The position numbers were made by a program, and so were the translations under genes. Positions 21,380 to 30,751 of a stretch of DNA of 64,000 nucleotides are shown here, one piece after another; position 1 is the stretch's first letter, and each line of letters opens with the position of its first letter. The stretch is from Halopenitus persicus. GTDB lineage: Archaea; Halobacteriota; Halobacteria; Halobacteriales; Haloferacaceae. The notes below the pieces were generated by a model, which worked only from the letters and a program-made list of their open reading frames with translations, ran no database searches and was not told the DNA's origin. Location of the stretch: assembly GCF_002355635.1 (NCBI RefSeq), contig NZ_AP017558.1, positions 2,604,001-2,668,000 on the forward strand. Reading direction: 5' to 3'.

Positions 21380-24052
21380 TCAGTCGTCCACGGCGTCGGG
21401 GTCGTGCACCGCCGTGACGACGTCGACCGCGGCTCGGTTCCGGGCCACGTCGTGGACGCGGACGATGTCGGCGCCACGATCGACCGCGACCGCCGTTCCG
21501 GCGACCGTCGCAGCCCCGCGGTCGTCGGCGTCGTAGCCGAGCGACCCGAACATCGACTTGTGTGAGTGGCCGATCAGGATCGGACAGTCGAGCGCGGCGA
21601 ACTCCTCGACCCGCGACAGGATCTCGAACTCCTCGGCGGAGGACTTGGCGAACCCGAGTCCCGGATCGACGATCACGTTGTCGCGGTCGATCCCCGCCGC
21701 CTCGGCGCGCAGGATCCGCTCTCGGAGGGCGGCGATCACGTCGTCGACGACGTCCTCGTACTCGACGGTGGTGTCGGGATCGACGGGTGCATCGAGGCTG
21801 TGCATCACGACGACCGGACAGCCGGCCTCGGCGACGACCTCCCGCATCCGGGGGTCCTCGAGTCCTGTCACGTCGTTGATGACGTCCGCGCCGGCCGCAA
21901 GCGCCGCCTCCGCGACGGCCGGCTTGCGCGTGTCGACCGAAATCGCGACGTCTCCGTCCGCGACGGCCGGCAGCTCCCGAAGCGCCTCGACGGCTGGAAC
22001 CACGCGATCGATCTCGTCGTCGACCGGAACCGGGTCGGCGCCGGGCCGCGTCGACTCGCCGCCGACGTCGATGACCCCCACGCCGGCGTCGATCATCCGC
22101 CGCGCGCCCGCGACGGCGTCCTCGAGCCCCCCGTGGCGTCCGCCGTCGTGAAAGGAGTCCGGCGTGACGTTGAGGATCCCCATCACTGTGGGTCCATCGG
22201 TCCAGGGCCAGTCGACATCGGCGGCATCGCCGGTTCGGTGGGCACCGCCCGCGTCCGCCTGGTCGGTTCGGGACACGCCCGCCTCCGCCGACTCGAACGC
22301 CGGGATACCCGCCCGATCGCGGATGGTCCCGGCGAGGCCGGGAAGGCCCTCGTGACCGCCGTTGTGGTCCCTCCCGTCGATCGCGTCGGCAAGCTCGCGA
22401 AGCCGGTCGACGGTTCCGCCGAGCACGACCTCGATCGATTCGCCGCCGGGTCCGACTCCCGAGACCGCACACTCCACGTCGGCCTCGAGCGCCGCCCGGC
22501 GAACCGTCTCCGCTCGCGTCGGGTCGAGCTGCGTCCGGAGGACGCGGTGGACCAGCCCGTCGCGGACGCGGTCGCGGTCGGCCTCGGCCACGTCCGCGTC
22601 CACGAGCAGCGTCTCGGCGTCATCGAGGTCGTCGGTCCGCTTCGGAACGACCCGCCGCGTGTAGCGTGCGCGACCCTCCGCAACCGCAAACAGCGACCCG
22701 GCAAGAAGGACGCAGTCGTCGGCGCCTGCGCGGTCGACCGCGGCCTCGAGCGCGTCCGCCACCGCGGGCTCGACCGTCACGTTCCCGACCCCGGCGTCGT
22801 CGAACGCCGCCGCCAGCACGTCGGGGTCCTCCGCACGCGGGTGGTCGGGCTCACAGGTGTGGACTGACGACGGCGTCGGCAGGGCTGCGATCGTCCCCGC
22901 GTGGTCCTTGTCGTGCATCGCCCCGAACGCGAGGTGGAGCTCGTCGTAGTCGTATTCCCCCAGCGTTCCCGCCAGCGTCCGGCAGGCGGCCGGGTTATGG
23001 GCACCATCGAGGACGACGAGGGGATCGGTTCCGAGGACCTCGAACCGTCCCGGCCAGGTGGCCGTGGCCAGCCCGTCGGTGACTGCCGCATCCGGGATCG
23101 GGGCGGCTGCCGTCTCCGGTTCGGATCCGGAACTCCGACCGTCAGCGGCGGTCCCGGAACTCCGACCGTCCGTGAGCCGGTCGACGGTCGCGTGGGCGAG
23201 CGCGACTGCGATCGCGGCGTTGGTGGCCTGATACTCGCCGACGAGCGGAAGACGCGCATCGTACCCCCAACCCGACCCCGTCACCTCGATCCGGGAATCG
23301 GTCGGGCTGCGTCCCCCCGACCGCGTCTCCATCCGCCCGTGGTAGGTGGCGGTCACGTCCGGGTCGGGATCGGGGTCGGAGACGGTCGGCCCGTCCACCG
23401 TCCGGACCTCGCCGCCGACGTCCGCGACGACCTCCCTGACGACCGACAGCGCGGTCCCGCCGCACGCCGTGACGACCGGGGTCCCAGCGCCCGCGATCCG
23501 GGCCTTGGTTCGGGCGATCTCCTCGATCGAGTCGCCGAGGACCGCCGTATGCTCGAGCGAGACGTTCGTGATGGCGGCCGCGATCGGATCGACGGCGCTC
23601 GTGGCGTCGTACTCGCCCCCGAGACCGACCTCGAGGACCGCGACGTCGACGTCACGGCGGGCGAACTCCTGGATAGCCATCGCGGTCACCACCTCGAAGA
23701 AGGTGAGCGGATCGCCGGATGCGGCCCGATCGACGAGCCACGGACGCGTTCGCTCGACGAACGCGGCGATCGCGTCGTCGCTCATCGGGCGCCCGTCGAC
23801 GCGGACGCGCTCCGAGAGGTCCTCGAGATGTGGGGAGGTGTACAGGCCGACCGTCCGGTCGCCCTGCCGCAGGACCGATTCGGCGATCCGAGCGGTGCTT
23901 CCCTTCCCGTTCGACCCGGCGATCTGCACGAACTCGAGCTCGTCCTCCGGGTTCCCGAGGTGGTCGAGCAGCGCCTCGATCGAGTCGGTCCCGGGCCGAA
24001 CCGAGAAGCGGCGGAGGCCGAACAGGAAGTTCGCCGCCTCGTGGTAATGCAT
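21380..24052 (-). CDS. folCP: FolC-FolP fusion: folylpolyglutamate synthase / dihydropteroate synthase
   Basis: An 890-residue fusion. Residues 1 to about 440 are a FolC/Mur-ligase ATPase (P-loop AGSNGKGSTARIAESVL near 44-60, VLEVGLGGEYDATSA, VLDGAHNPAA), which would add glutamate to folates. About 445-600 is a middle segment of unclear function (LLVDADVAEADRDRVRDGLV region). About 620-885 is dihydropteroate synthase with MGILNVTPDSFHDGG, IDVGGESTRPGA, ISVDTRKPAVAE and DPGLGFAKSS. Haloarchaea are known to carry such a fusion. A small RSSG-repeat insertion lies in the FolC part. It is apparently monocistronic. Confidence 0.93.
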   Translation of the reverse strand: MHYHEAANFLFGLRRFSVRPGTDSIEALLDHLGNPEDELEFVQIAGSNGKGSTARIAESVLRQGDRTVGLYTSPHLEDLSERVRVDGRPMSDDAIAAFVERTRPWLVDRAASGDPLTFFEVVTAMAIQEFARRDVDVAVLEVGLGGEYDATSAVDPIAAAITNVSLEHTAVLGDSIEEIARTKARIAGAGTPVVTACGGTALSVVREVVADVGGEVRTVDGPTVSDPDPDPDVTATYHGRMETRSGGRSPTDSRIEVTGSGWGYDARLPLVGEYQATNAAIAVALAHATVDRLTDGRSSGTAADGRSSGSEPETAAAPIPDAAVTDGLATATWPGRFEVLGTDPLVVLDGAHNPAACRTLAGTLGEYDYDELHLAFGAMHDKDHAGTIAALPTPSSVHTCEPDHPRAEDPDVLAAAFDDAGVGNVTVEPAVADALEAAVDRAGADDCVLLAGSLFAVAEGRARYTRRVVPKRTDDLDDAETLLVDADVAEADRDRVRDGLVHRVLRTQLDPTRAETVRRAALEADVECAVSGVGPGGESIEVVLGGTVDRLRELADAIDGRDHNGGHEGLPGLAGTIRDRAGIPAFESAEAGVSRTDQADAGGAHRTGDAADVDWPWTDGPTVMGILNVTPDSFHDGGRHGGLEDAVAGARRMIDAGVGVIDVGGESTRPGADPVPVDDEIDRVVPAVEALRELPAVADGDVAISVDTRKPAVAEAALAAGADVINDVTGLEDPRMREVVAEAGCPVVVMHSLDAPVDPDTTVEYEDVVDDVIAALRERILRAEAAGIDRDNVIVDPGLGFAKSSAEEFEILSRVEEFAALDCPILIGHSHKSMFGSLGYDADDRGAATVAGTAVAVDRGADIVRVHDVARNRAAVDVVTAVHDPDAVDD

Positions 24053-24178
24053 ATACCGTCACGGTCGGGCGGGGCGTCGCTTGAGGGTGACGATGTCGAC
24101 GATCGAACGCGAGTGCCGATCGCGAGGCTGCCGACGGCGCTGCGACCACGAGCCGGCAGCCTCGGCCGCAGGAGGAAC

Positions 24179-24188
24179 GTTAAAAACC
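24179..24188 (+). promoter_or_regulatory. TATA element of the metallo-beta-lactamase gene
   Basis: GTTAAAAACC ends 22 nt before the GTG at 24210, supporting a leaderless GTG start. Confidence 0.6.
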
Positions 24189-24209
24189 GACCACGACACA
24201 GGTACCCAC

Positions 24210-25292
24210 GTGAAGCGAATCAGGCTCGGGAACGCCGTCTTCGAGGGACTCAACGACGTCTACGTCCTCGACGGGGAGACGACGGCCCTCGTCGATACGG
24301 GGATCGCAACGCCGGCGGTCGAATCGGAACTGGCGGACGGGCTCGCCGAGTTCGGACTCGAGTTCACGGACGTCGACGAGGTCCTGCTCACCCATTGGCA
24401 CCAGGACCACGCCGGTCTGGCCGGGGTGATACAGCGCGAGAGCGACTGCGTCGTCCGCGTCCACGAGGCCGACGCCCCGCTCGTGTCGGGCGCGGAACGC
24501 CCGCCGTCGAGCGACCCGGAGCTGCGGCGGAACGTCTTCGACCGGTGGGGAATGCCCGACGCGGCCCGCGAGGAGCTCGAGGAGGTGCTCGACGTCAACG
24601 AGTCGTTCCGCGAGGTGGACGCCGACGTCACGCCGTTCGCCGACGGCGACCGGTTCACGATCAACGGGACCGAGATGGAGGCGGTGCACCTGCCCGGCCA
24701 CGCCGCCGGGCTCGCCGCGTTCGCGTTCGACCGAACGGGCGTCGACACGTCGGAGATCGACGATCACGCGACCGGGTCCGGAACGAAAACGACGCGTGAC
24801 GGAGGCGGCGACGAGGCCGCCTTCGTCGGCGACGCGATCCTGCCGCGGTACACGCCGAACGTGGGCGGCGCGGACCTTCGGATGACGAACGCGCTCGCCC
24901 AGTACGTGAACAGCCTCGTTCGCGTCATCGACCGCGACTGGTCGGTGGCCTATCCCGGCCATCGGGACACGATCGCGGACCCGAGTCGGCGGGCCGCGGT
25001 GATCCTCGAACACCACCGCGAGCGCACCGAGCGCGTCATCGACGTCCTCCGCGATCACGGCCCGATCGACACCTGGAGCGTCTCCGCACACCTCTTCGGC
25101 GACCTCTCGGCGGTCCACATCCTCCACGGCCCCGGCGAGGCGCACGCCCACCTCGAGCATCTCGCGGACGCCGAGATCGTCGAACGCGATGGAACCGAGT
25201 ACGCGCTCGTGGACACGGACCCCGACGTCAGGTCGCTGTTCCCCGAGACGCGGTTCTACGGTCGGGTCACGGCCGAAACCGAGGGGCGCTGA
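24210..25292 (+). CDS. Metallo-beta-lactamase-fold hydrolase
   Basis: A 360-residue MBL-fold protein. The metal ligands are in THWHQDHAG (about 69-77), HLPGHAAG (near 163-170), GDAIL (near 210) and YPGHRDTI (near 253). The C-terminal 100 residues (EHHRERTERVIDVLRDHGP, then VSAHLFG) resemble the helical/winged domain of the LACTB2-like subgroup, which includes nucleases and thioesterases. The substrate is not known. An acidic 25-residue loop (SEIDDHATGSGTKTTRDGGG) interrupts the core. The GTG start is supported by the TATA spacing. Confidence 0.87.
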   Translation: MKRIRLGNAVFEGLNDVYVLDGETTALVDTGIATPAVESELADGLAEFGLEFTDVDEVLLTHWHQDHAGLAGVIQRESDCVVRVHEADAPLVSGAERPPSSDPELRRNVFDRWGMPDAAREELEEVLDVNESFREVDADVTPFADGDRFTINGTEMEAVHLPGHAAGLAAFAFDRTGVDTSEIDDHATGSGTKTTRDGGGDEAAFVGDAILPRYTPNVGGADLRMTNALAQYVNSLVRVIDRDWSVAYPGHRDTIADPSRRAAVILEHHRERTERVIDVLRDHGPIDTWSVSAHLFGDLSAVHILHGPGEAHAHLEHLADAEIVERDGTEYALVDTDPDVRSLFPETRFYGRVTAETEGR

Positions 25293-25346
25293 GGCGCCCG
25301 CGCCGGCCCCATCGCCACCCGCTCCATCGCGACCCGCCGCTCCGAT

Positions 25347-26888
25347 CTAGCGGCGCCAGAAGCTTCCCGTGAACACGACGAGCACGGGCAGGATCTCGAG
25401 CCGGCCGAACCACATCAGAAGGACCATCACCAGCTTCGAGGTGGCCGGCAGATCGAGATACGATCCGAAAGGTCCCAACCGGCCGAACGCGGGCCCGATG
25501 TTGCCGATCGCCGCGAGGCTGGCGCCGATCGCCTCCAGGGCCGTGAGCTCGAGCCCGATGCGAGCCGCATCGAGTGCGATCACGAGCACGCCGGCGCCGA
25601 ACAGCCCGAGGTACAGCAGCGTGAAGACGACGACGCCGCGGATGGCTCCCTCGTCGACGACGGTCCCGGCGAGTCGGATCGGCTGCACCGCGTCGGGGTG
25701 TGAGGTCCGGAACAGCTCGCGACGGAGTGCTTTAAAAACGATCAGCCAGCGGATCACTTTGATCCCGCCGCCGGTCGACCCGGCCGATCCGCCGACGAAC
25801 ATCGCGAACAGCAGCGTGAGCTGCCCGTAGGTGCCCCACTGGGCGAAGTCGCTCGTGGCGAACCCGGTGGAGTTCAGCAGCGAGCCGATCTGGAAGACGG
25901 CGTGTCGGAGCGCGGGCTCCACGGTCCCTTCGGTCGTCCCGCCGATCTCCATCGGCGGCGCGACGCCGGCATACAGCAGGCCGAAGACGACCGCGACGAA
26001 GGCCGCGACCGCGCCCGCGTATGTCCGCAGTTCGGTGTCTCGGAAGAACTCGCGCGTGTCGCCCGCGAGGACGTGCCAGAACAGCGCGAAGTTGACCCCG
26101 GCGACGACCATGAACGGGATGATCGCCCACTGGACGGCGGCCGAGAAGGCCGCAATGCTGTCGGCCTTCGTCGAGAATCCGCCCGTCGGCATCGTGGAAA
26201 AGGCGTGCGCGATCGCGTTGAACAGATCCATCCGCGGCGCGAATCCGGCCAGGTGGAGCCCGTAGAGGACGACCGCGAGCAGGAGGGTGAACGCGAAGTA
26301 GACCTTCCAAAGGACCCTGGCCGTCTCCTGGATGTGCGGCGTGAGCTTCTGAAGCTGCGGGCCGGGCGCCTCGGCCTGGATGAGGTCGGCGCCGTTGACC
26401 GCGAGCTCCGGGAGGATGGCCACCATCAGAACGATGATCCCCATCCCGCCGAGCCACTGGGTGAGCTGGCGCCACAACAACAGCGCGTGGGAGTGCCGCT
26501 CGGTCGATATCTCGCCCATCACGGTCGCCCCGGTGGTGGTAAACCCCGACATCGACTCGAAGAGCGCGTTGACGGGGTGGGCAAGCGTCGACGCCGTGCC
26601 GTAGCCCGCCAGCAGGTAGGGGATCGTGCCGACGACGCCGACCGCCAGCCAGGCGAGCGCGACGAGGAGGAGTGCCTCCCGCGGGCCCAGATCCGGTTCG
26701 GGGTCGGCCCGCTCGAGCAGGATGCCGAGCCCGAGCACGCAGAAGATCGAGGTTCCGAAGACGAGCAGGTCCTCGCCGTACACGAGCGCGACGACGAGCG
26801 GGATCGCCATCGCGACGGCGGTGTATTTGATGACCGTGCCGGTGATCGCGACGCTCGTCCGCCAGTCGACCCTCACCGACACGGACAC
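25347..26888 (-). CDS. trkH: TrkH family potassium uptake protein (first copy by position)
   Basis: A 513-residue potassium channel-like transporter subunit with four membrane-pore-membrane repeats. The filter segments are visible: GFTTTGATV, STMPTGGFST, LNSTGFATSD and GGSAGSTGGGIK. It works with the cytoplasmic RCK protein TrkA, encoded upstream on the same strand. The start is GTG at 26888. It follows the second TrkH gene after 160 bp containing a direct repeat, so it may be the third gene of a trkA-trkH-trkH operon or have its own promoter. Confidence 0.93.
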   Translation of the reverse strand: MSVSVRVDWRTSVAITGTVIKYTAVAMAIPLVVALVYGEDLLVFGTSIFCVLGLGILLERADPEPDLGPREALLLVALAWLAVGVVGTIPYLLAGYGTASTLAHPVNALFESMSGFTTTGATVMGEISTERHSHALLLWRQLTQWLGGMGIIVLMVAILPELAVNGADLIQAEAPGPQLQKLTPHIQETARVLWKVYFAFTLLLAVVLYGLHLAGFAPRMDLFNAIAHAFSTMPTGGFSTKADSIAAFSAAVQWAIIPFMVVAGVNFALFWHVLAGDTREFFRDTELRTYAGAVAAFVAVVFGLLYAGVAPPMEIGGTTEGTVEPALRHAVFQIGSLLNSTGFATSDFAQWGTYGQLTLLFAMFVGGSAGSTGGGIKVIRWLIVFKALRRELFRTSHPDAVQPIRLAGTVVDEGAIRGVVVFTLLYLGLFGAGVLVIALDAARIGLELTALEAIGASLAAIGNIGPAFGRLGPFGSYLDLPATSKLVMVLLMWFGRLEILPVLVVFTGSFWRR

Positions 26889-26922
26889 GCGGCGTCACCC
26901 CCCGTTCGAGGGTCCGGACGAT

Positions 26923-26966
26923 GCGTGGTCGCACCGACCCGCGTTTGCGTGGCCGCACCGACCCGC
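26923..26966. repeat. 20-bp direct repeat between the two trkH genes
   Basis: GCGTGGTCGCACCGACCCGC and a copy with one mismatch occur with a period of 24 bp, 35-78 bp upstream of the downstream trkH start. They could be a regulatory site. Confidence 0.6.
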
Positions 26967-27048
26967 ACTCGAGACATATCCCTGCCGAGACGGGGGTCCG
27001 GCAAGAATCCACCGGGTTCGGAACGACCGGGGATCGGACGGCTGCACG

Positions 27049-28602
27049 TCACGACCGCCAGTAGGCGGGCGTCAACAGGACGAACACGGGGAGTATCTCG
27101 ATCCGGCCGACCCACATCAACACGATCATCGCCGCCTTCGTCGCGTTCGAGAACGGATGATAGCTCCCGAACGGGCCGGCGACGCCGAATGCCGGGCCGA
27201 TGTTGAAGAAGGTGGCCGCGGCCGCGCTCATCGCCTCGAACTCCGTGAGTTCGAGGCTGGCTCGCGCCCCGTCGACCGCGATGAACGCGGTGAGCGCGAA
27301 GAAGATCACGACCGAGAGGAGCGTGTACGCATAGACGTCCCGGACCGTCTCCTCCTCGACGACGGTTCCGGAGAGCCGGATCGGGCGGACCGCGTCGGTG
27401 TGAACCGCGGTGAACAGGTCCCGGCGGAACCCCTTCAGCACGATCATCCACCGCAAAAGCTTGATGGAACAGGTCGTCGAGCCGGCCATCCCGCCGAGGA
27501 ACATCAACAGGAACAGCACGTGTTTCGCGGCCGGGGACCAGCCGTTGAAATCGACGGTCGCGAACCCGGTCGTCGTGAGGATCGAGACGACCTGGAAGGT
27601 GGCGTGGCGCAGCTTCGCCTCGATCGGGAACGATACGCTCGGGTCGGTGAGAAGCAACAGCGCCATCAGCACCGTCGTCCCGACGACCACGCCGACGTAG
27701 TAGCGGAACTCCTCGTTGCGGACCGGGCGAAGCCAGTCGCCGCGGACGAAGTAGTAGATCAGGATGAAGTTCGTCGCCCCGATGAACATGAAGGGGATGA
27801 CCGTCCACTGGGCCGCCCGCGAGAACGCCCCGACGCTGCCCGGGTCCGGCGAGAATCCCGCCGTCGCGACCGCGGTGAGCGCGTGTGCGAGCGCGTTGTA
27901 CGGCGTCATTCCGGGCGCGACCCCGGCGAGGTTCAGGACGTACAGCACGCCCGCACAGGTCAGGGTGATCGCCGAATAGAGCGACCACAGCATCCGCGCC
28001 GTCTCCTCGATGTGCGGCGAGAGCTTGTGGACGTTCTGGGTCTGTGCCTCCGTCTCCATCAACTGGGTCCCGCCGATCGACAGCTGTGAGAGCACCGAGA
28101 TGGCCAACACGAGCACGCCGAGCCCGCCGAGCCACTGGATGACCTGCCGCCACATCAGGATCGACCGCCCGTGCACCGAGAAGTCGACGAGCACGGTCGC
28201 GCCGGTGGTCGTGATCCCCGACATCGACTCGAAGAGCGCGTCGACCGGATGTGCGATGACGCCGTTTCCGGCGACGAGGAAGGGGATCGCCCCGATGAGG
28301 CCGACGGCGAGCCACGCGAGCGCCACCATCAGGAACGCCTCGCGGCCGCCCAGATCGGCATCGCCGGAGAGCCGTTCGAGCCACCGGCCGACGCCCAGCG
28401 TGACGGCGATGGTCACGAGGAACGGGAGAAGCGGCTCGTCGTAGTAGCCCGCCAGCACCAGCGGGAACGACAGCGGGACGGCGAGCCAGACGAGGATGCT
28501 CCCGACCAGTCCGAGACTGGCCCGCCACTTCACCCGAACGGGCCGGCGTCGCCACCGGTCGATCCGGTCGGCGATTCCGGTGAGGATCGGGATCGAGGAC
28601 AT
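27049..28602 (-). CDS. trkH: TrkH family potassium uptake protein (second copy)
   Basis: A 517-residue paralogue of the neighbouring TrkH, with the same four-repeat layout. Its filter segments differ: GITTTGATV, TAVATAGFSP, LTTTGFATVD and GGMAGSTTCSIK. The last lacks the GGG of its paralogue, so the two may differ in affinity or partners (inference). The N-terminus has about 25 basic cytoplasmic residues. It starts 27 bp after the trkA stop, so it is in an operon with trkA. Confidence 0.93.
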   Translation of the reverse strand: MSSIPILTGIADRIDRWRRRPVRVKWRASLGLVGSILVWLAVPLSFPLVLAGYYDEPLLPFLVTIAVTLGVGRWLERLSGDADLGGREAFLMVALAWLAVGLIGAIPFLVAGNGVIAHPVDALFESMSGITTTGATVLVDFSVHGRSILMWRQVIQWLGGLGVLVLAISVLSQLSIGGTQLMETEAQTQNVHKLSPHIEETARMLWSLYSAITLTCAGVLYVLNLAGVAPGMTPYNALAHALTAVATAGFSPDPGSVGAFSRAAQWTVIPFMFIGATNFILIYYFVRGDWLRPVRNEEFRYYVGVVVGTTVLMALLLLTDPSVSFPIEAKLRHATFQVVSILTTTGFATVDFNGWSPAAKHVLFLLMFLGGMAGSTTCSIKLLRWMIVLKGFRRDLFTAVHTDAVRPIRLSGTVVEEETVRDVYAYTLLSVVIFFALTAFIAVDGARASLELTEFEAMSAAAATFFNIGPAFGVAGPFGSYHPFSNATKAAMIVLMWVGRIEILPVFVLLTPAYWRS

Positions 28603-28629
28603 GTAAGGGAGGACTGTCTTGGCGGGTCG

Positions 28630-29970
28630 TCACAGCAGCGCCGTTACTTCGTCGACGACGGCGGTCTCGACGAAGACGACGACGTGGTCGCCGGCGCGGA
28701 GTTCGGTGTCCCCGCGCGGGACGATGAACTCCCGATCGCGGGTGATCGCGCCGATGACGACGCACTCGGGGAGGTCAGCCATCGCGTCCTGGATCCGTTT
28801 CCCGGCGAGCGCGCTGTCGGCGCTGATCTCCACCTCGAGCACCTCCGCCCTGTCGGACTCGATGAACGCGACGTTCTCCGCCGATCCGGACTGGGTGAAC
28901 CGCGTTATCTCCTCGGCGACGACCTCCCGGGGGGAGACGCCGACGTCGACGCCGACCGTCTCGAAGAGGTCGACGTAGGAGGTCCGGTCGATGACCGCGA
29001 CCGTCCGCTCGACGCCGAGCCGTCTCGCGAGGAGACACTCGAGGAGGTTCTTCTCGTCGGAATCCAGCGTCGACACGAGGATGTCCGCGTCGCCGACGTG
29101 TTCCCGCTCGAGGAAGCCCATATCCGTCGCGTCCGACTCCATCACGAGCGTCTCGGGAAGGTGTTCGGCGAGGGTGCGAGCGCGATCGTGATCTTGCTCG
29201 ACCAGGCGGGGCGAGAGGCCGCGCTCCTCGAGCAGCCGGCAGACGTGATACCCGATCTCCGAGCCGCCGATGACGACCACTTCCGCCGCCTCGTCCGGTG
29301 ATTCCTTTGGCGCGATCGTTCGGGCGAACGTCTGCACGCTGTGTGGCGACCCGATCACGACTACGCGGTCGCCCGCCAACAGGCAGGAGTCGCCGCGGGG
29401 AACCTCGACGTCGCCGTTCCGGATGATCGCGGCGAAGGTGAGCGAGTCGAACCGGTCGGCCTCCTCGACCGTCTGGTCGACGATCGGCGACCCCTCGCCG
29501 ATCTCGAACTCGGCCATTTGGACCCGCCCGCCGGCGAAGACGTCGGCGTCGCGGGCCGCCGGCAGCCCGACGACGCGAACGATCGACTCCGCGGTGAGGA
29601 GGTTGGTGCAGACCATCAGATCGATGCCGAACGCGCCCTCGTCGTGTTCCCACGTCCGGAGGTACTTCGTGTTCTTGATGCGCGCGATGGTGAACGTCGA
29701 GGGGGCAAGCGCCTTCGCCGTCGAACACGCGACGATGTTCGTCTCGTCGTCGTCGGTGGTGGCCAAGACCATATCCGCCTCGTCGACGCCGGCCTCCTCG
29801 AGCGTGTGTAGCTCCGTTCCGTCGCCGGTGATCGTCAGGACGTCCAGCGCGTACGTCAGCTCGTCGGCCCGGTCGGCGCGGTTCTCGACGACCACGACGT
29901 CGTGGTCGTGTTGGAGGTCGGCGGCGATGCTCTCGCCGACCTGTCCCGCCCCGATGATGACTACGTGCAC
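28630..29970 (-). CDS. trkA: Trk system potassium transport regulator TrkA
   Basis: A 446-residue protein with the duplicated RCK_N-RCK_C arrangement of TrkA. The first NAD(H)-binding motif GAGQVGESIA is at residues 7-16 and the second, GGSEIGYHVC, at about 235-244. Each is followed by a TrkA_C domain (SPIVDQTVEEAD; SALAGKRIQDA). It would form the cytoplasmic gating ring under the TrkH channels and sense nucleotides. The start is GTG at 29970. It is first in the potassium uptake operon and divergent from rps15. Confidence 0.95.
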   Translation of the reverse strand: MHVVIIGAGQVGESIAADLQHDHDVVVVENRADRADELTYALDVLTITGDGTELHTLEEAGVDEADMVLATTDDDETNIVACSTAKALAPSTFTIARIKNTKYLRTWEHDEGAFGIDLMVCTNLLTAESIVRVVGLPAARDADVFAGGRVQMAEFEIGEGSPIVDQTVEEADRFDSLTFAAIIRNGDVEVPRGDSCLLAGDRVVVIGSPHSVQTFARTIAPKESPDEAAEVVVIGGSEIGYHVCRLLEERGLSPRLVEQDHDRARTLAEHLPETLVMESDATDMGFLEREHVGDADILVSTLDSDEKNLLECLLARRLGVERTVAVIDRTSYVDLFETVGVDVGVSPREVVAEEITRFTQSGSAENVAFIESDRAEVLEVEISADSALAGKRIQDAMADLPECVVIGAITRDREFIVPRGDTELRAGDHVVVFVETAVVDEVTALL

Positions 29971-30075
29971 GGGGCGGCCCCCTGGTGTGTCATACGCCGG
30001 GGTTCTCGGAGGAAGGGTAAATGGATTGTGTCCCGTCCACGCCCCTCGTCGACCCGCTCTCCGGACGAAGAGAAC

Positions 30076-30085
30076 ATCCTTAAGA
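30076..30085 (+). promoter_or_regulatory. TATA element of the rps15 transcript
   Basis: TCCTTAAGAG places the expected transcription start at about 30105-30110, exactly at the base of the long helix described in the next entry. It therefore predicts a 5' leader of about 130 nt. Confidence 0.6.
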
Positions 30086-30106
30086 GGCTCGGCGGGAACT
30101 CACTCG

Positions 30107-30230
30107 TGGGAACAGCACAGCCGTAAATCCGACTCGCCGGGGCACTCGCCCACGGCTCGGGATTGCGGCAGTGCGCCGCGAGTCCCTCCGGGGACCCGCG
30201 GTCACGCTTTTGCGGTTGTGCCGTTCCAAT
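30107..30230 (+). ncRNA. Highly structured rps15 leader or independent small RNA
   Basis: Bases 30109-30123 pair with 30213-30227 in a 15-position helix with one A-C mismatch and one G-U pair. Inside are two hairpins. A (30126-30164) has AATCC.GA pairing with TCGGGATT, then GCCG/CGGC and GGGC/GCCC. B (30176-30201) has CCGCG-GTCCC around a TCCG loop, with one mismatch. Together they make a three-way junction of about 120 nt. It starts at the predicted transcription start and ends 11 nt before the rps15 ATG. It could be an autoregulatory ribosomal-protein leader or a processed small RNA; I do not recognise the family. Confidence 0.55.
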
Positions 30231-30238
30231 GACAGACA

Positions 30239-30706
30239 ATGGCACGAATGCATACACGCCGCCGTGGCTCGTCCGGTTCGGACAAGCCCGTGGCAGACGA
30301 CTCGCCGGAGTGGAGCGACGTCGACGCCGAGGACATCGAGTCCCGCGTCGTCGAACTGTCCGAACAGGGCTACGACCCCAGCCAGATCGGAATGAAACTG
30401 CGTGACGAGGGCGTGACCGGCACGCCGATCCCGGACGTCAAGCTGGCGACCGGCAAGAAGGTCACCGAGATCCTCGAGGAGAACGACGCGGGCTCGTCGG
30501 TCCCCGAGGACTTCCGGAACCTCGTCGAGCGCGCGGTCCGGCTCCGTGAACACATGGAGGAGAACCCGCAGGACCACCAGAACAAGCGGGCGCTCCAGAA
30601 CACGGAGTCGAAGATCCGCCGGCTCGCCGACTACTACCGCGGCGACCAGCTCGCCGAGGACTTCACGTACACCTACGAGAACGGCGTCGAGCTCCTCGAG
30701 GAGTAA
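30239..30706 (+). CDS. rps15: 30S ribosomal protein S15
   Basis: A 155-residue S15 of the archaeal/eukaryotic S13 type. MARMHTRRRGSSGSDKP opens the protein, EQGYDPSQIGMKLRDE lies in the middle, and the S15 helical core DHQNKRALQNTESKIRRLADYY is at about residues 112-133. It binds 16S rRNA in the small-subunit platform. It heads a cluster rps15-recJ-like-pcc1-rps3Ae. The long structured leader suggests post-transcriptional control. Confidence 0.96.
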   Translation: MARMHTRRRGSSGSDKPVADDSPEWSDVDAEDIESRVVELSEQGYDPSQIGMKLRDEGVTGTPIPDVKLATGKKVTEILEENDAGSSVPEDFRNLVERAVRLREHMEENPQDHQNKRALQNTESKIRRLADYYRGDQLAEDFTYTYENGVELLEE

Positions 30707-30751
30707 CCGACCGCCGATCCATCCGTCGACCCGACTCCCAACCCACACACG

